A stretch of DNA of 64,000 nucleotides from Pyxidicoccus xibeiensis. Its GTDB lineage: Bacteria; Myxococcota; Myxococcia; Myxococcales; Myxococcaceae. The notes beneath the pieces were generated by a model, which had not been told where the DNA came from, made no database searches, and saw only the letters and a list, made by a program, of their open reading frames with translations. Both the position numbers and the translations under genes were made by a program. This document shows positions 52,686 to 62,282 of the stretch, in pieces (within the stretch, counting starts at the first letter, position 1; every line of letters begins with the position of its first letter). The stretch lies in NCBI RefSeq assembly GCF_024198175.1, contig NZ_JAJVKV010000004.1:992001-1056000 (forward strand), given 5' to 3'.

Positions 52686-52883
52686 TCGCGGCACACCGGG
52701 TGGGGGCCGCCCGAGCATCGCGTGAGCCCCCCTGGGGGAAGTGACGTCCGGGGAGCCTGGGAGCCCGCCTGCTCCCCGGCCCGGCGGCCCCTGGCAGGAG
52801 CCCGTGCAGGCCATCCGCGCGTGCTCGCCACCAGCCCCTGCCGTCCCCACCTTCCCCACATCCATTGTCCCGAGGTTCACACC

Positions 52884-53810
52884 ATGCCGATGGCTTTCTT
52901 CCGCTCCGTGCTCGTCACCGGTGCTACCGGCCAGCAGGGCGGCGCCGTGGCCCGCCAGCTCCTGAAGCGCGGCCACCGCGTCACCGCCCTTGTCCGCCGT
53001 GTGGACTCGCCCGCCGCCCTGGAGCTCAAGGCCATGGGGGCCGCGCTGGCGACAGGGGACTTCGATGACCTGGACTCGCTCGTCCAGGCCGCGCGCGGAG
53101 TGGACGCCATGTACGCCATGGCCACGCCCTTCGAGGCCGGCGTGGAGACGGAGATACGCCACGGCATGAACCTGGCGGACGCGGCGAGGCTGGCGGGCAT
53201 CCGTCACTACGTCTACTCGTCGGTGGCGGGCGCGGCGCAGCTCACGGGCATCCCCCACTTCGACAGCAAGCACCGGGTGGAGCTGCACGTGCGGCGCAGC
53301 GGCCTCTGCTACACCATCATCGGCCCCACCTTCTTCATGGAGAACTTCACCAGCCCCATGTTCGAGGAGGGGCTGAAGTCGGGGGTGCTCGCCACGGGCC
53401 TGCCGCCCTCGCGCGGGCTGCAGATGGTGGCGCTGGAGGACCTGGCCGCCTTCACCCTGCGCGTGTTCGAGGAGCCGGAGCGCTACGCGGAGCAGCGCAT
53501 CGACGTGGCGTCGGACGAGGTGACGGGCCAGCAGGCCGCGGGGCTGCTCTCCATGGTGAGCGGCCACCGCATCCACTACGAGCAGCTCCCGCTGGACTTC
53601 ATCCGCGAGCGCAGCGAGGACCTGGCGGCCATGTACGAGTGGCTGGACAGGGTGGGCTACCACGCGGACGTCCTCACGCTCCGGCACCAGCACCCGGAGA
53701 TTCGCTGGCACACCTTCGAGGAGTGGGCGCGCGGCCAGGACTGGAGCGCCCTCACCTCGCCGGCGTGGCCCCACGCGGCCGCGGAGCCCTCTCCGCCGTC
53801 CAGCCACTGA
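52884..53810 (+). CDS. NmrA-like NAD(P)-binding oxidoreductase
   Basis: A 308-residue Rossmann-fold protein. The N-terminal VLVTGATGQQGGAVARQLLKRGHRVTALVR is the GATGxxG dinucleotide motif, and VRGVDAMYAMATPFEAGVETEIRHGMNLADAARLAGIRHYVYSSVAG matches the NmrA-like/atypical SDR group that lacks a full catalytic triad. Such proteins sense NAD(P) redox state or reduce quinones. The ATG at 52884 starts MPMAFFRSVLVTG; sequence upstream is open but unlike the family. Monocistronic. Confidence 0.87.
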   Translation: MPMAFFRSVLVTGATGQQGGAVARQLLKRGHRVTALVRRVDSPAALELKAMGAALATGDFDDLDSLVQAARGVDAMYAMATPFEAGVETEIRHGMNLADAARLAGIRHYVYSSVAGAAQLTGIPHFDSKHRVELHVRRSGLCYTIIGPTFFMENFTSPMFEEGLKSGVLATGLPPSRGLQMVALEDLAAFTLRVFEEPERYAEQRIDVASDEVTGQQAAGLLSMVSGHRIHYEQLPLDFIRERSEDLAAMYEWLDRVGYHADVLTLRHQHPEIRWHTFEEWARGQDWSALTSPAWPHAAAEPSPPSSH

Positions 53811-53908
53811 GGCCCCACGCGCGCCGCCCGGCGCCCGAGGCGGCACGAGTCACCGGGCCCACGCCCGCCGCGCACGCGCCCTACCTTCAAGGCGAAGGAG
53901 GAGGCGTC

Positions 53909-54637
53909 ATGCGTCGGGGACTCGGGCTGGCCTGTGCGGTGCTGCTGCTCGCCGCGGGCTGCATTCCGGAGGCGCGGCTGCAACCCACGACGGGCGCCCG
54001 GGTCCTCCAGGGAGACAGGGACGCCGCCACGGCGGCCGCTGCCGGCGTGGAGCTGGTCGCCGACGGCGCCGCGTGGAAGGGCTCCCCTGGGAATCTGGAG
54101 CGCAGCCTCACTCCCGTCTTCGTGAAGCTGGACAACCGGGGCAGCCGTCCCCTGCGTCTCCAGTACGAGGACTTCGCGCTCGTCGGTGGCGAGTCGCGCT
54201 TCCGCTACGCCGCGCTGCCGCCCTTCTCGCTGGGCACCGGCAACGCCTCGCGCGAGCAGGGCATCGGAGGCTCGGGCCGCACGTCGCTGCACCCGGGCTT
54301 CTCGTCCGGGATGTGGCCCTACGGCCCCTTCGGCTCCTACGGCCCCTACAGCGGAGGCCGGTGGGGGCCCTACACGAGTCCGTTCTTCAGCCCGTTCTAC
54401 CCGGACCCGTACTACTCCGGGTACGCCTGCCAGGAGCCGCTGCCCACGCAGGACATGCTCGAGCGGGCGCTGCCCGAGGGCACGCTCGGGGCGGGCGGCC
54501 ACGTGGAGGGCTTCCTCTACTTCCCGAACGTGTCCGAGCGAGAGAGCCAGGTCGTGCTCCAGGCGCGGCTCGTCGACGCGGAGACGGGCAAGCCGCTCGG
54601 CACGCTCGACATCCCCTTCCAGGTGCGCGAGGGCTGA
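53909..54637 (+). CDS. Lipoprotein with Pro/Gly/Tyr-rich insertion
   Basis: A 242-residue lipoprotein: MRRGLGLACAVLLLAAGC (lipobox LAAGC, Cys18), RBS AAGGAGGAGGCGTC. The N-terminal domain (VELVADGAAWKGSPGNLERSLTPVFVKLDNRGSRPLRLQYEDFALVGGESRFRYAALPPFSLG) is an Ig-like fold common in Deltaproteobacterial envelope proteins; a PYGPFGSYGPYSGGRWGPYTSPFFSPFYPDPYYSGYACQEPLP insertion follows, then VEGFLYFPNVSERESQVVLQARLVDAETGKPLGTLDIPF. No catalytic motif. Confidence 0.78.
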   Translation: MRRGLGLACAVLLLAAGCIPEARLQPTTGARVLQGDRDAATAAAAGVELVADGAAWKGSPGNLERSLTPVFVKLDNRGSRPLRLQYEDFALVGGESRFRYAALPPFSLGTGNASREQGIGGSGRTSLHPGFSSGMWPYGPFGSYGPYSGGRWGPYTSPFFSPFYPDPYYSGYACQEPLPTQDMLERALPEGTLGAGGHVEGFLYFPNVSERESQVVLQARLVDAETGKPLGTLDIPFQVREG

Positions 54638-54642
54638 GCGCT

Positions 54643-54936
54643 TCAGTGAATCGTCGGGGACGAGGTCCGGGACGCCGCGCCCGGGAGCCCGTCCAGCAGC
54701 TCCGCGTCCTCCGTCACGCCCAGCTCCCGCCGCAGGTCCTCGCCACGCACGGGCAGGCCGAAGAGGGGCGCCACGGGCACCAGGTCCAGCGTGGCGGCCA
54801 GGAGCGTCCCCACGCCCGCGAGCGCCACCACCGTCCCCTTCGAAGTCCCCGCCGCGAGCCCGCCCATCACCATCCCAGCGCCTGTCACGATGCGGAGCCA
54901 GCGCCCCGTCCGCGACGCCAAGAAGCCGACGACCAT
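54643..54936 (-). CDS. Small inner-membrane DUF2892-like protein
   Basis: A 97-residue protein with one or two hydrophobic helices (ASRTGRWLRIVTGAGMVMGGLAAGTSKGTVVALAGVGTLLAATLDLVPVAPLFGLPVRGEDLRREL), resembling DUF2892/YgaP-type membrane anchors. The C-terminal Asp/Glu-rich tail is cytoplasmic. I chose ATG 54936 (GGAGG six bases upstream) over a GTG two codons earlier. Confidence 0.7.
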   Translation of the reverse strand: MVVGFLASRTGRWLRIVTGAGMVMGGLAAGTSKGTVVALAGVGTLLAATLDLVPVAPLFGLPVRGEDLRRELGVTEDAELLDGLPGAASRTSSPTIH

Positions 54937-55041
54937 AGACACCTCCCCTGGGCGAAGATGGCCATGCCCCGGGGACGGAGAAGCCCGGGCGGCTCCTCCG
55001 TCCGCAAGCAGGGCGGCCGGCCGGGCGGGCGCCAGCAGTGC

Positions 55042-56976
55042 TCACTCCGGCGCGGCCATGTGCATGGAGACGCCGAGCAGGCTGGCGTCGGGCAGGCGCG
55101 GGGCAATCCCCCGCCGGCGCACCAGCAGCGACTCCAGCGCGAAGCCGGCGAAGTCGCGCGCCTTCGCGGGCGAGGGCCGGCGCAGCGCCGAGCGCACGGC
55201 GGACAGCTGCGCGCAGGTGGACACCAGCGCCATGTGGGTGAAGGCCTGGGGAAAGTTGCCCAGCGCCTCGCCCGTCTGGGGCAGCGCCTGCTCCGCGTAC
55301 AACCCCACGTCGTTGGCCAACCCCAGCAGCCGCTCCAGCACCCGCTCCGCCTCGTCCCACTGGCCTGCGTGGGCCAGCACGTCCACCAGCCAGAACGAGC
55401 ACAGCAGGAAGGTGCCCTCCCCGCCCGCGAGCCCGTCGGGGGCGTGGTAGCGGTACAGCAGCCCGTCGCACTCCAGCCGCTCGCGCACCACGCGCACCGT
55501 GCCCTGGACGAGCGGGTGCGCCACCGGCAGGAAGCCCAGCGCCGGCACCAGCAGCGTGGACGCATCCGCCGCGTCCACGCCGCACGCCTGCGGGAACCAG
55601 CCGTCCTTCGCGCACTCCAGCAGGTAGCGGCGCAGCGCCGCGCGCTCGCGGGCCCAGCGCGACAGCGGCCCCGGCAGCCCGCGCGCCCGGGCCAGCCGCA
55701 GGGCCCTGTCCAGCGCCACCCAGCACAGCAGCTTGGAGTGGACGAAGTGCCGGGGCGTGTCGCGAATCTCCCACAGCCCCTGGTCCGGCAGGCGCCAGCG
55801 GCGGCACACCTCCTCCACCAGCCCCGACAGGAACGTCCAGTTCGTCTTCGACAGGGGCCCGCCCGCGCGCGCGTACAGCCACGCGGCCTCCAGCAGCTCG
55901 CCGAACACGTCGAGCTGGAGCTGCTTCACCGCGCCGTTGCCCACGCGCACCGGCCGCGCGCCGTCGTGCCCCTCCAGGTGCGCCAGCTCCACCTCCGGCA
56001 GCAGGCGGTGGCCCTGGATGCCGTACATGATTTGCAGGTCCGCCGCGCGCCCCGCGCTGGTGCGCCGCAGCCAGTGACGGAAGGCATCCGCCTCGTCGCG
56101 GTAGCCCAGCGCCAGCAGCGAGATGAGCGTCAGCGAGGCGTCGCGCAGCCAGGTGAAGCGGTAGTCCCAGTTGCGCACGCCCCCGGGCTCCTCCGGCAGC
56201 GACGTGGTGGGCGCGGCCACCAGCGCGCCGGTGGGGGCGTACGTGAGCGCCTTGAGGGTGAGCGCCGAGCGCCGCACCGCGCGGGCGTGCTCGCCCACGT
56301 AGGCGCAGCGGGCAACCCACGTCCGCCAGAAGGTGAGCGTGTCCTCCAGCCGCTGGCGGAAGGCGTCCTGGTCCGGCGCGTCCGTGGGGGAGCGCTCCAC
56401 GAAGGAGGGCGTCCACGCCGCCTCCACCCAGGCCTCCTCGCCCGCGCGCAGCGTCCACCGCGCGCGCAGCGCGTCCTCGCGGGCCACCAGCGGGTGCGTC
56501 GTCGTCACCCACAGCGCGTCCGCGCCGCCCACCACTTCCGCGGTGCGCCACGAGGTGAGGCGCAGGCGCGGGACGAAGGCGCCGTACTCGAAGCGCGGCG
56601 ACACCACCACGCGCACCAGCACCTCGCCCGACAGGCACCGCACCCGCCGCAGCAGCGCATGCCGCGTGCCCACGTGCGTACCGCGCGTGGCGCCCCCGGG
56701 GAAGACGGGCATGCAGTCCACCACCTCCAGCACGCCGCGCGGCGTGGTGAAGGTCGTCACCAGGACGTTGGTGTCCTCCAGGTAGGCGCGCGTGGAGGCG
56801 TAGCGCCCTTCCGGGGCCACGCCGAAGCTGCCGCCGCGCCGCGCATCCAGGATGCGGCAGAACACGGCGGGCGAGTCGAAGCGGGGAAAGCACGCCCAGT
56901 CGATGGAGCCGTCACGCCCCACCAGCGCCGCGGAGTGGCAGTCTCCCAGGAGCGCGTAGTCGGCGATGCGGGGCAT
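55042..56976 (-). CDS. Glycoside hydrolase family 15 (glucoamylase/trehalase-like)
   Basis: A 644-residue cytoplasmic enzyme. It begins with the GH15 N-terminal sandwich (MPRIADYALLGDCHSAALVGRDGSIDWACFPRFDSPAVFCRILD) and continues with the (alpha/alpha)6 barrel: NWDYRFTWLRDASLTL, ALGYRDEADAFRHWLRR, NGAVKQLQLDVFGELLEAAW, DQGLWEIRDTPRHFVHSK (catalytic acid Glu) and YAEQALPQTGEALGNFPQAFTHMALV (catalytic base Glu). Members hydrolyse maltodextrin or trehalose; the choice between them needs biochemistry. The start at 56976 matches the family; the frame is open to 57282. Confidence 0.9.
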   Translation of the reverse strand: MPRIADYALLGDCHSAALVGRDGSIDWACFPRFDSPAVFCRILDARRGGSFGVAPEGRYASTRAYLEDTNVLVTTFTTPRGVLEVVDCMPVFPGGATRGTHVGTRHALLRRVRCLSGEVLVRVVVSPRFEYGAFVPRLRLTSWRTAEVVGGADALWVTTTHPLVAREDALRARWTLRAGEEAWVEAAWTPSFVERSPTDAPDQDAFRQRLEDTLTFWRTWVARCAYVGEHARAVRRSALTLKALTYAPTGALVAAPTTSLPEEPGGVRNWDYRFTWLRDASLTLISLLALGYRDEADAFRHWLRRTSAGRAADLQIMYGIQGHRLLPEVELAHLEGHDGARPVRVGNGAVKQLQLDVFGELLEAAWLYARAGGPLSKTNWTFLSGLVEEVCRRWRLPDQGLWEIRDTPRHFVHSKLLCWVALDRALRLARARGLPGPLSRWARERAALRRYLLECAKDGWFPQACGVDAADASTLLVPALGFLPVAHPLVQGTVRVVRERLECDGLLYRYHAPDGLAGGEGTFLLCSFWLVDVLAHAGQWDEAERVLERLLGLANDVGLYAEQALPQTGEALGNFPQAFTHMALVSTCAQLSAVRSALRRPSPAKARDFAGFALESLLVRRRGIAPRLPDASLLGVSMHMAAPE

Positions 56977-57360
56977 CCGCGGTCCTCGAGGCGAAGAAGT
57001 AGCACCGGGGAGGGGCGCCGGCCCACGCCCGCTCCCCGCCGGTGGAGAGCCCCGGCGCGCACGCCGGCTTCTCGTCCGTCCTCTGCCCTTCAACCGATGA
57101 GACCGCGCTCCCCCTCGCGCAACCCGGAGGCTCGCCCGTCCGCCTGCCCTCCCGGCGACGGACTGTTTCAACGAATCAGCAGCCGGCGGGCCCCGCGCTG
57201 CGCCGCATGCCAGGGCGGTGAGAAGCGTACGGGGCCACTCCCCGCCGTGCCTCCGGCGTGGAGGACCACCGGAGCGCTCCACCGTCCGCCCCCTGCGGAC
57301 CCGGGGCCCTCAGGACAGCTTTCGGGCAGGGGCCCCCTCTCCATGGCCCTCGGGGAGCGA
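56977..57360. other. Intergenic region, nothing recognised
   Basis: A 384-bp divergent gap between the GH15 gene and the PRC-barrel-like gene, expected to hold two promoters. I see no convincing promoter, repeat or small gene. Confidence 0.4.
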
Positions 57361-57606
57361 ATGATGTTCACCAAGTCGGAAATCCAGAAGGGGATGAAGG
57401 TGCGTGGCAATGATGGCCACGTGCTCGGTCGCATCATCGAGCTGAAGGAGGACGAGTTCATCGTGGAGAAGGGCCTCATCCGCCACCATGACTTCGCGGT
57501 ATCCATGGCGGACGTGGTCGAGGTGCTGCACGGCGAGGTGGTGCTCAACCACGGGCGCGACAGCCTCTTCTCCGCGCCACGGGAAGTGCCGCCCGTCCAC
57601 CACTGA
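57361..57606 (+). CDS. PRC-barrel-like (DUF2171-type) protein
   Basis: An 81-residue protein: MMFTKSEIQKGMKVRGNDGHVLGRIIELKEDEFIVEKGLIRHHDFAVSMADVVEVLHGEVVLNHGRD matches the small barrel of DUF2171/PRC-like proteins (xxGMxVxxxDGxxVGxVxxI..). Such modules bind RNA or ribosomes (RimM-like) or react to stress. The start ATG at 57361 follows GGGGAGCG; a second ATG is at 57364, and the frame is open upstream without conserved sequence. Convergent with the MFS gene (3-bp gap). Confidence 0.82.
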   Translation: MMFTKSEIQKGMKVRGNDGHVLGRIIELKEDEFIVEKGLIRHHDFAVSMADVVEVLHGEVVLNHGRDSLFSAPREVPPVHH

Positions 57607-57609
57607 GGC

Positions 57610-58977
57610 CTACGCCGGGCCGCCGGGAGGCACACCGGCGGCCAGCGGCGCCTCGCTCCAGCCCGCGCGCGCCTCCGCCTCGCGCGCCGCGCGCCGGCCC
57701 GCCTCCACGTCCACGCGCCACAGCACCGCCGCGCCCGCCCCGAAGAAGAAGAGCAGCGACAGCACCCCCTGCCGGCTGGAGCCCGTCAGCTCCACCGCCG
57801 CGGCGAACACCAGCGGGCCCGCCACCGCCGTCACCTTCTCGAAGACGCTGAAGATGCCGAAGAACTCCGCCGCCCTGTCGCGCGGCACCATCTGCGCATA
57901 CAGCGACCGGCTCAACGCCTGGCTCCCGCCCTGCACCATGCCCACCAGCAGCGCGAGCGCGAAGAAGTGCGCCGCCGTGTGCATGAAGTAGCCCAGGAAC
58001 GTCACCCCCACGTACACCGCCAGCGCCAGCATCAGCGCCCTCTTCGCGCCCACCCGGGCCGCGCCCTTGCCGAACAGCACCGCGCACGGCACACCCACCG
58101 TCTGCGTCAGCAGCAGCGCGCCAATCAGCGCGCCCCGGCTGATGCCCAGCTCCGTCCCGTACAGCGTGGACAGCCGGATGATGGTGCCGATGCCGTCGCT
58201 GTAGAGCAGGTACGCCACCAGCAAGAGCATCGCCTGCCGGTGCTGGCGCAGCCCCTTCGCCGTCTCCATGAGCTGCTGGAAGGTTCCGCGCAGCGACAGC
58301 CGGTGGTCCCTGCCATTCACCAGGGGCTTCGGCTCGGGGATGCGCCGGAACAGCGGCACCGAGAAGGCCGCCCACCACACAGCCACGGAGAGGAACGCCA
58401 CGCGAGACGCCGCCGCCGCGTCCGGCAGGCCGAACCAGCGCGGCTGCAGGAGCAGCACCAGCTGCGCCGCCAGCAGCAGCCCCCCGCCCAGGTAGCCCAG
58501 CGCGTAGCCGGCGGTGGACACCCGGTCCAGCTCCTCGTCCCGGGCGATGTGGCGCAAGAGCGCGTCGGCGAAAACGATGCTCCCCGCCACGCCCACGTTG
58601 CCCAGGCCGAAGAGCACCAGCCCCCAGGCCCAGTCCCCGCGCCCCACCGTGGCCAGCCCCACCGTGGTCAGCACGCCCAGTCCCAGGAAGAGGCCCAGCA
58701 TCTGCTTGATGCGCCCCGCCCTGTCGCTCAGCGCGCCCAGCACCGGCGACAGCACCGCCACCGAGCCCAGCGCCACCGCGGTGGCGGTGGCATAGCGGCT
58801 GGTGGCCACCTCGCGCGGCAGCCCGTCCGACACGACGGACGCGTAGTAGAGGGGGAAGACCACCGCGATGATGGTGGTGACGTAGGCGGAGTTGGCCCAG
58901 TCGTACATCGCCCAGGCGCGCAGCTCCGGCCGGGTGAGGCCCATGCGTGACAGCAGCGCGTGCCAGGCGGCCCTCAT
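57610..58977 (-). CDS. MFS transporter, UMF1/Atg22 group
   Basis: A 455-residue membrane protein with about 12 helices. LTRPELRAWAMYDWANSAYVTTIIAVVFPLYYASVV is the UMF1/Atg22 signature (AWxxYDWANSAY), followed by LSPVLGALSDRAGRIKQML and a C half with LLVGMVQGGSQALSRSLYAQMVPRDRAAEFFGIFSVFEKV. The family is thought to move amino acids or peptides out of vesicles or cells. Its ATG overlaps the OCD stop as ATGA (58977-58974), so the two genes form an operon: an amino-acid-modifying enzyme and a transporter. Confidence 0.9.
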   Translation of the reverse strand: MRAAWHALLSRMGLTRPELRAWAMYDWANSAYVTTIIAVVFPLYYASVVSDGLPREVATSRYATATAVALGSVAVLSPVLGALSDRAGRIKQMLGLFLGLGVLTTVGLATVGRGDWAWGLVLFGLGNVGVAGSIVFADALLRHIARDEELDRVSTAGYALGYLGGGLLLAAQLVLLLQPRWFGLPDAAAASRVAFLSVAVWWAAFSVPLFRRIPEPKPLVNGRDHRLSLRGTFQQLMETAKGLRQHRQAMLLLVAYLLYSDGIGTIIRLSTLYGTELGISRGALIGALLLTQTVGVPCAVLFGKGAARVGAKRALMLALAVYVGVTFLGYFMHTAAHFFALALLVGMVQGGSQALSRSLYAQMVPRDRAAEFFGIFSVFEKVTAVAGPLVFAAAVELTGSSRQGVLSLLFFFGAGAAVLWRVDVEAGRRAAREAEARAGWSEAPLAAGVPPGGPA

Positions 58978-59936
58978 GCGCCGAAGTCCAGGCCCTGCAC
59001 GGCGTCGTCGCCCTGGGCGGCCTGGTACACGTGCCACGCGGCCGCCAGGTCCTGGAAGGGCAGCCCCACCGCGCCGAACACCGTCACCTGCTCCGGCGAC
59101 GTGCGCCCGGGCTTCATCCCGGCCAGGATTTCGCCCAGCTCCGCATGGATGGCGTCCTCGCCCAGCCCCACCGCGCCCGCCGCGCCGCTGGCCACGGCCA
59201 GCGCCCGGTGGTCCACGACGAAGAGCGACTGGCGCAGCAGCTCCGCGGACACCTCCGCCTTGCCCGGCTCGTCCGCGCCCAGGGTGATGACGTGCGTGCC
59301 CGGCCGCACCATGCCCGGGTGCAGGAAGGGCTCACGGCTCCACGTCGACGTCACGACGATGTCCGCGTCCGCCACCGCGTCCGCCACGGACTCCTCCACG
59401 CGCACCGGCAGGTTCAGCTCCTGGTACATGCGCGTGGCGAGGGCCATCCCGCGCTCGAGCTCGGTGTCGTAGACGCGCACGTGGGACAGCGAGCGCACCA
59501 GCCGCAGCGACTTGAGCTGCAGCACGGCCTGCCGCCCCGCGCCGATGAGCGCCACCCGGCTGGCGTCCGGCCGCGCCAGCACGTCCGCCGCGAGCGCGCC
59601 CACCACGCCCGTGCGCACCGCCGTCAGGTGGCCCGAGTCCATCACCGCCAGCAGCGCGCCCGTGGCCAGGTCGTTGAGCTGCACCACGCCTTGAATCGCC
59701 GGCGTCTGCCCGGGGAACTTCGCGTGCACCTTCACCGTATAGGCGGGGATGCCGGGCAGGCTGCCGGGGAAGAGCACCAGCGCGGTGCCCTCCGAGTGCA
59801 CGGGGGCGCGGGCGCGTTGCGGGGCCACCGTGCGCGCCAGGGCATCGGAGCGGAAGGCCTCGCGCATGTCGTCCAGGAGGGTGAGCGCCTGGAGGTTGCG
59901 GGACACATCGGAGCGGGTCAGCAGGAGGGTGCGCAT
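58974..59936 (-). CDS. Ornithine cyclodeaminase/mu-crystallin family enzyme
   Basis: A 320-residue Rossmann-fold enzyme. VSRNLQALTLLDDMREAFRSDALARTVAPQRARAPVHSEGTALVLFPG gives the N-terminal substrate domain, AYTVKVHAKFPGQTPAIQGVVQLNDLATGALLAVMDSGHLTAVRTGVVGALAAD the catalytic region (Lys and Asp conserved), and VALIGAGRQAVLQLKSLRLVRSLSHVRVYD the NAD-binding GAGxQ. The family includes ornithine cyclodeaminase, alanine dehydrogenase and ketimine reductases. First gene of the operon with the MFS transporter, suggesting an export or uptake partner for the product amino acid. Confidence 0.9.
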   Translation of the reverse strand: MRTLLLTRSDVSRNLQALTLLDDMREAFRSDALARTVAPQRARAPVHSEGTALVLFPGSLPGIPAYTVKVHAKFPGQTPAIQGVVQLNDLATGALLAVMDSGHLTAVRTGVVGALAADVLARPDASRVALIGAGRQAVLQLKSLRLVRSLSHVRVYDTELERGMALATRMYQELNLPVRVEESVADAVADADIVVTSTWSREPFLHPGMVRPGTHVITLGADEPGKAEVSAELLRQSLFVVDHRALAVASGAAGAVGLGEDAIHAELGEILAGMKPGRTSPEQVTVFGAVGLPFQDLAAAWHVYQAAQGDDAVQGLDFGA

Positions 59937-60224
59937 CTTCCATCCACCCTAACCGAGCGCGTCAGGGCCCACAGCTTCCTGCAAGCGTCCCCGGGGGCAA
60001 GCGACTGCCGGTGGACGATAGGGCCCTCGTACGAAGGTGCGTCGCCCGGACGGGAGCGGCAGACGGCCCCGGCGGGCGGTGCGCCGGGGGCATGGACGAC
60101 GAAGGCACGGCGTGGCGCCGGGCTCGAACCCTCGCCGCGACGCGAGGGCAAGGCACACCGCGGCCATCGTGCCCAGACTTGTAGCGGGTGTGGCGAGAGC
60201 GGGCGGGGCCTCGGGAGGTCGGTG

Positions 60225-62279
60225 ATGCTGGAGCAGGATTCACGCTCCGTGAGTAAGGACGAGCCCGGAGGGAGCGGGACGCTCCGGGCCGCGGACCTCT
60301 TGCGCGTCCACCGACAGGCGCTGCTCGGCGACTGGGAGCAGGCGATGCACGCGTTCCACGCGGGCCGCACGGAGCGCCACTCCTGGCTGATGGACCACAT
60401 GCCGGAGCTGCTGCTCGCGCTGGCGGAGGTCATCGAGCACGGCCCGGAAGGCCTCGGCACCGCCCTCTGGGACGAGCATGCGGTCATCCGGCTGGACCAG
60501 GGCTTTGACTTGGGCGAGGTGGCGGCCGAGTACGCGCTCCTGCGCAAGTGCATCCTCCGCCGCCTGGAGCCGCAGATACGCCAGCTGGCGGCAGGCGAGC
60601 TGGAGCGGCTGGAAGAGGCGCTGGACCGCGTGGTGACGCGGACGATGACGTGCTTCTCCCAGGCCCGGCAGCGCATCCTCCAGGCGCTGGACCGCATGAC
60701 GCAGGCCACGCTGGACAGCCCCTCCATGGACACGCTCCTGGTGCGCCTGCTCACCGTGCTGATGGAGTCCGCGCTCGCGGTGGACGCGGCGGCCGTGCTG
60801 ATGGCGGAGGGAGACCGGCTGGTGGTGCGCGCCGCGGTGGGGCTGGGGACGGAGAAGGCGTATGGCAGCTCCCTGCGGGTCGACGAGGGCTTCGCGGGCC
60901 AGGTGGCGGCCGAGCGCAGGCCGCTGGCGCTGCGCTCGGCCGCCACGGACCCGCGCGTGGTGCTGGCCGCGCTGAAGGAGCCGGGCCTGCGCGCCGTCTA
61001 CGGCGTGCCGCTGATGGAGGACGACCGGGTGCTGGGCGTGGCGTACATGAGCTCGCGCACCGCCTTCATCTTCTCCGAGTCGGACACGCTGCTGTTCCGC
61101 ACCATCACCCAGCGCGCCGCCGCGCACCTCATCCAGGCCCGCCTGCAGGCCGGGGAGCGCGCCGCGCGGGTGGAGGCCCAGCGCTCGCTGGCACAGCTGG
61201 ACGCGCTGCTGGGCGCCACGCCCATGGGCATCGCCTTCCTGGACCGGGAGCTGCGCTACGTGCGCATCAACCAGGCCATGGCGGACATCAACGGCACCCC
61301 GCTGGAGGCGCACCAGGGACGCCCCCTGCGGGAGATACAGCCCAGGGAGATAGCGGACCTGCTGGAGCCGCTGCTGCGCCGCGCGCTGGAGACGGGCGAG
61401 CCGATTCACGCGCTCGAGTTCGGCCTGCCGCCCACCGCGTCCCGCGGCGGAGGGCGGACGTGGCAGGCCAGCTTCTACCCGGTGCGCACGCCCTCGTGCG
61501 GCGTGCTGGGCCTGGGCTGCACCGTGGTGGACATCACCCGGCACAAGGAGGCCGAGGCCACGCTGCGCCAGGCCGTGGACTTCCGCGAGCAGCTCCTGGC
61601 CGTCCTGGGACATGACCTGCGCAACCCGCTCAACGCCATCGTCGCCTCGGCCTTCCAGCTCGCGCGGGCCGACGAGTGGGGGCCGCCGGAGCGCCGCGCG
61701 GTGGACCGCATCCGCAAGGCGGCCGGGCGCATGGGGCGGATGATCAACGACATCCTCGACTTCGCGCGCACGCGACTGGGCGGCGGGATTCCCGTGGCGC
61801 GCCAGCACATGAACATGGCGGAGGTCTGCCAGGCGGCGCTCGAGGAGCTCCAGGTCAGCTACCCGGAGCGCCAGCTCGTCTTCGAGGCGCACGGCGACAC
61901 GTGGGGAGCCTGGGACCCGGACCGGGTGGCCCAGGTGCTGGGCAACCTGGTGGCCAACGCCCTCCAGCACGGACAGGAGGGCCAGCCGGTGTGCACCACC
62001 GTCCGGGGCGAGCACGACGAGGTGGTGCTGGAGGTCCACAACCAGGGCGAGCCGATTCCCGCCGAGCTGCTGCCGCGCATCTTCGACCCCTTCAAGGTCA
62101 GCCCCACCCCCCAGGACCTGGCGAAGAAGAAGCGCAGCCTGGGGCTGGGGCTGTACATCGTCAGCCAGATTGCCAGCGTGCACGGCGGCAGCGTGGAGGT
62201 GCACTCCAGCGCGGGGGAGGGCACCACCTTCACCGTGCACTGGCCCCGGGAGTCGAAACCCGAGTCCCCGGCGCGGTGA
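60225..62279 (+). CDS. Orphan sensor histidine kinase (RsbRD-like N-terminal, GAF, PAS, HisKA, HATPase)
   Basis: A 684-residue soluble kinase. The N terminus (LRVHRQALLGDWEQAMHAFHAGRTERHSWLMDHMPELLLALAEVIEHGPEG) resembles the RsbR/RsbRD input domain with its haem-like fold. A GAF follows (about 170-335), then a PAS with FLDRELR (about 345-450), HisKA with LGHDLRNPL (His463), HATPase with QVLGNLVANALQHG, VHNQGEPIP (Asn in the G1 Asp position, common in this subfamily) and LGLGLYIVSQI. ATG 60225 is preceded by GGGAGGTCGGTG. No response regulator is adjacent. It shares its PAS subtype with the kinases at 14564 and 19655. Confidence 0.9.
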   Translation: MLEQDSRSVSKDEPGGSGTLRAADLLRVHRQALLGDWEQAMHAFHAGRTERHSWLMDHMPELLLALAEVIEHGPEGLGTALWDEHAVIRLDQGFDLGEVAAEYALLRKCILRRLEPQIRQLAAGELERLEEALDRVVTRTMTCFSQARQRILQALDRMTQATLDSPSMDTLLVRLLTVLMESALAVDAAAVLMAEGDRLVVRAAVGLGTEKAYGSSLRVDEGFAGQVAAERRPLALRSAATDPRVVLAALKEPGLRAVYGVPLMEDDRVLGVAYMSSRTAFIFSESDTLLFRTITQRAAAHLIQARLQAGERAARVEAQRSLAQLDALLGATPMGIAFLDRELRYVRINQAMADINGTPLEAHQGRPLREIQPREIADLLEPLLRRALETGEPIHALEFGLPPTASRGGGRTWQASFYPVRTPSCGVLGLGCTVVDITRHKEAEATLRQAVDFREQLLAVLGHDLRNPLNAIVASAFQLARADEWGPPERRAVDRIRKAAGRMGRMINDILDFARTRLGGGIPVARQHMNMAEVCQAALEELQVSYPERQLVFEAHGDTWGAWDPDRVAQVLGNLVANALQHGQEGQPVCTTVRGEHDEVVLEVHNQGEPIPAELLPRIFDPFKVSPTPQDLAKKKRSLGLGLYIVSQIASVHGGSVEVHSSAGEGTTFTVHWPRESKPESPAR

Positions 62280-62282
62280 GCG

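Noticed and set aside
54073..57606. Long plus-strand open frame opposite the GH15 gene
   Set aside because: The sequence is the antisense shadow of the GH15 gene; only its last 82 codons (57361-57606) form a real gene.
60090..60180. tRNA-like segment on the minus strand (GGTTCGAGCC)
   Set aside because: The T-loop-like bases are present but no T stem, acceptor pairing or anticodon arm can be drawn around them.
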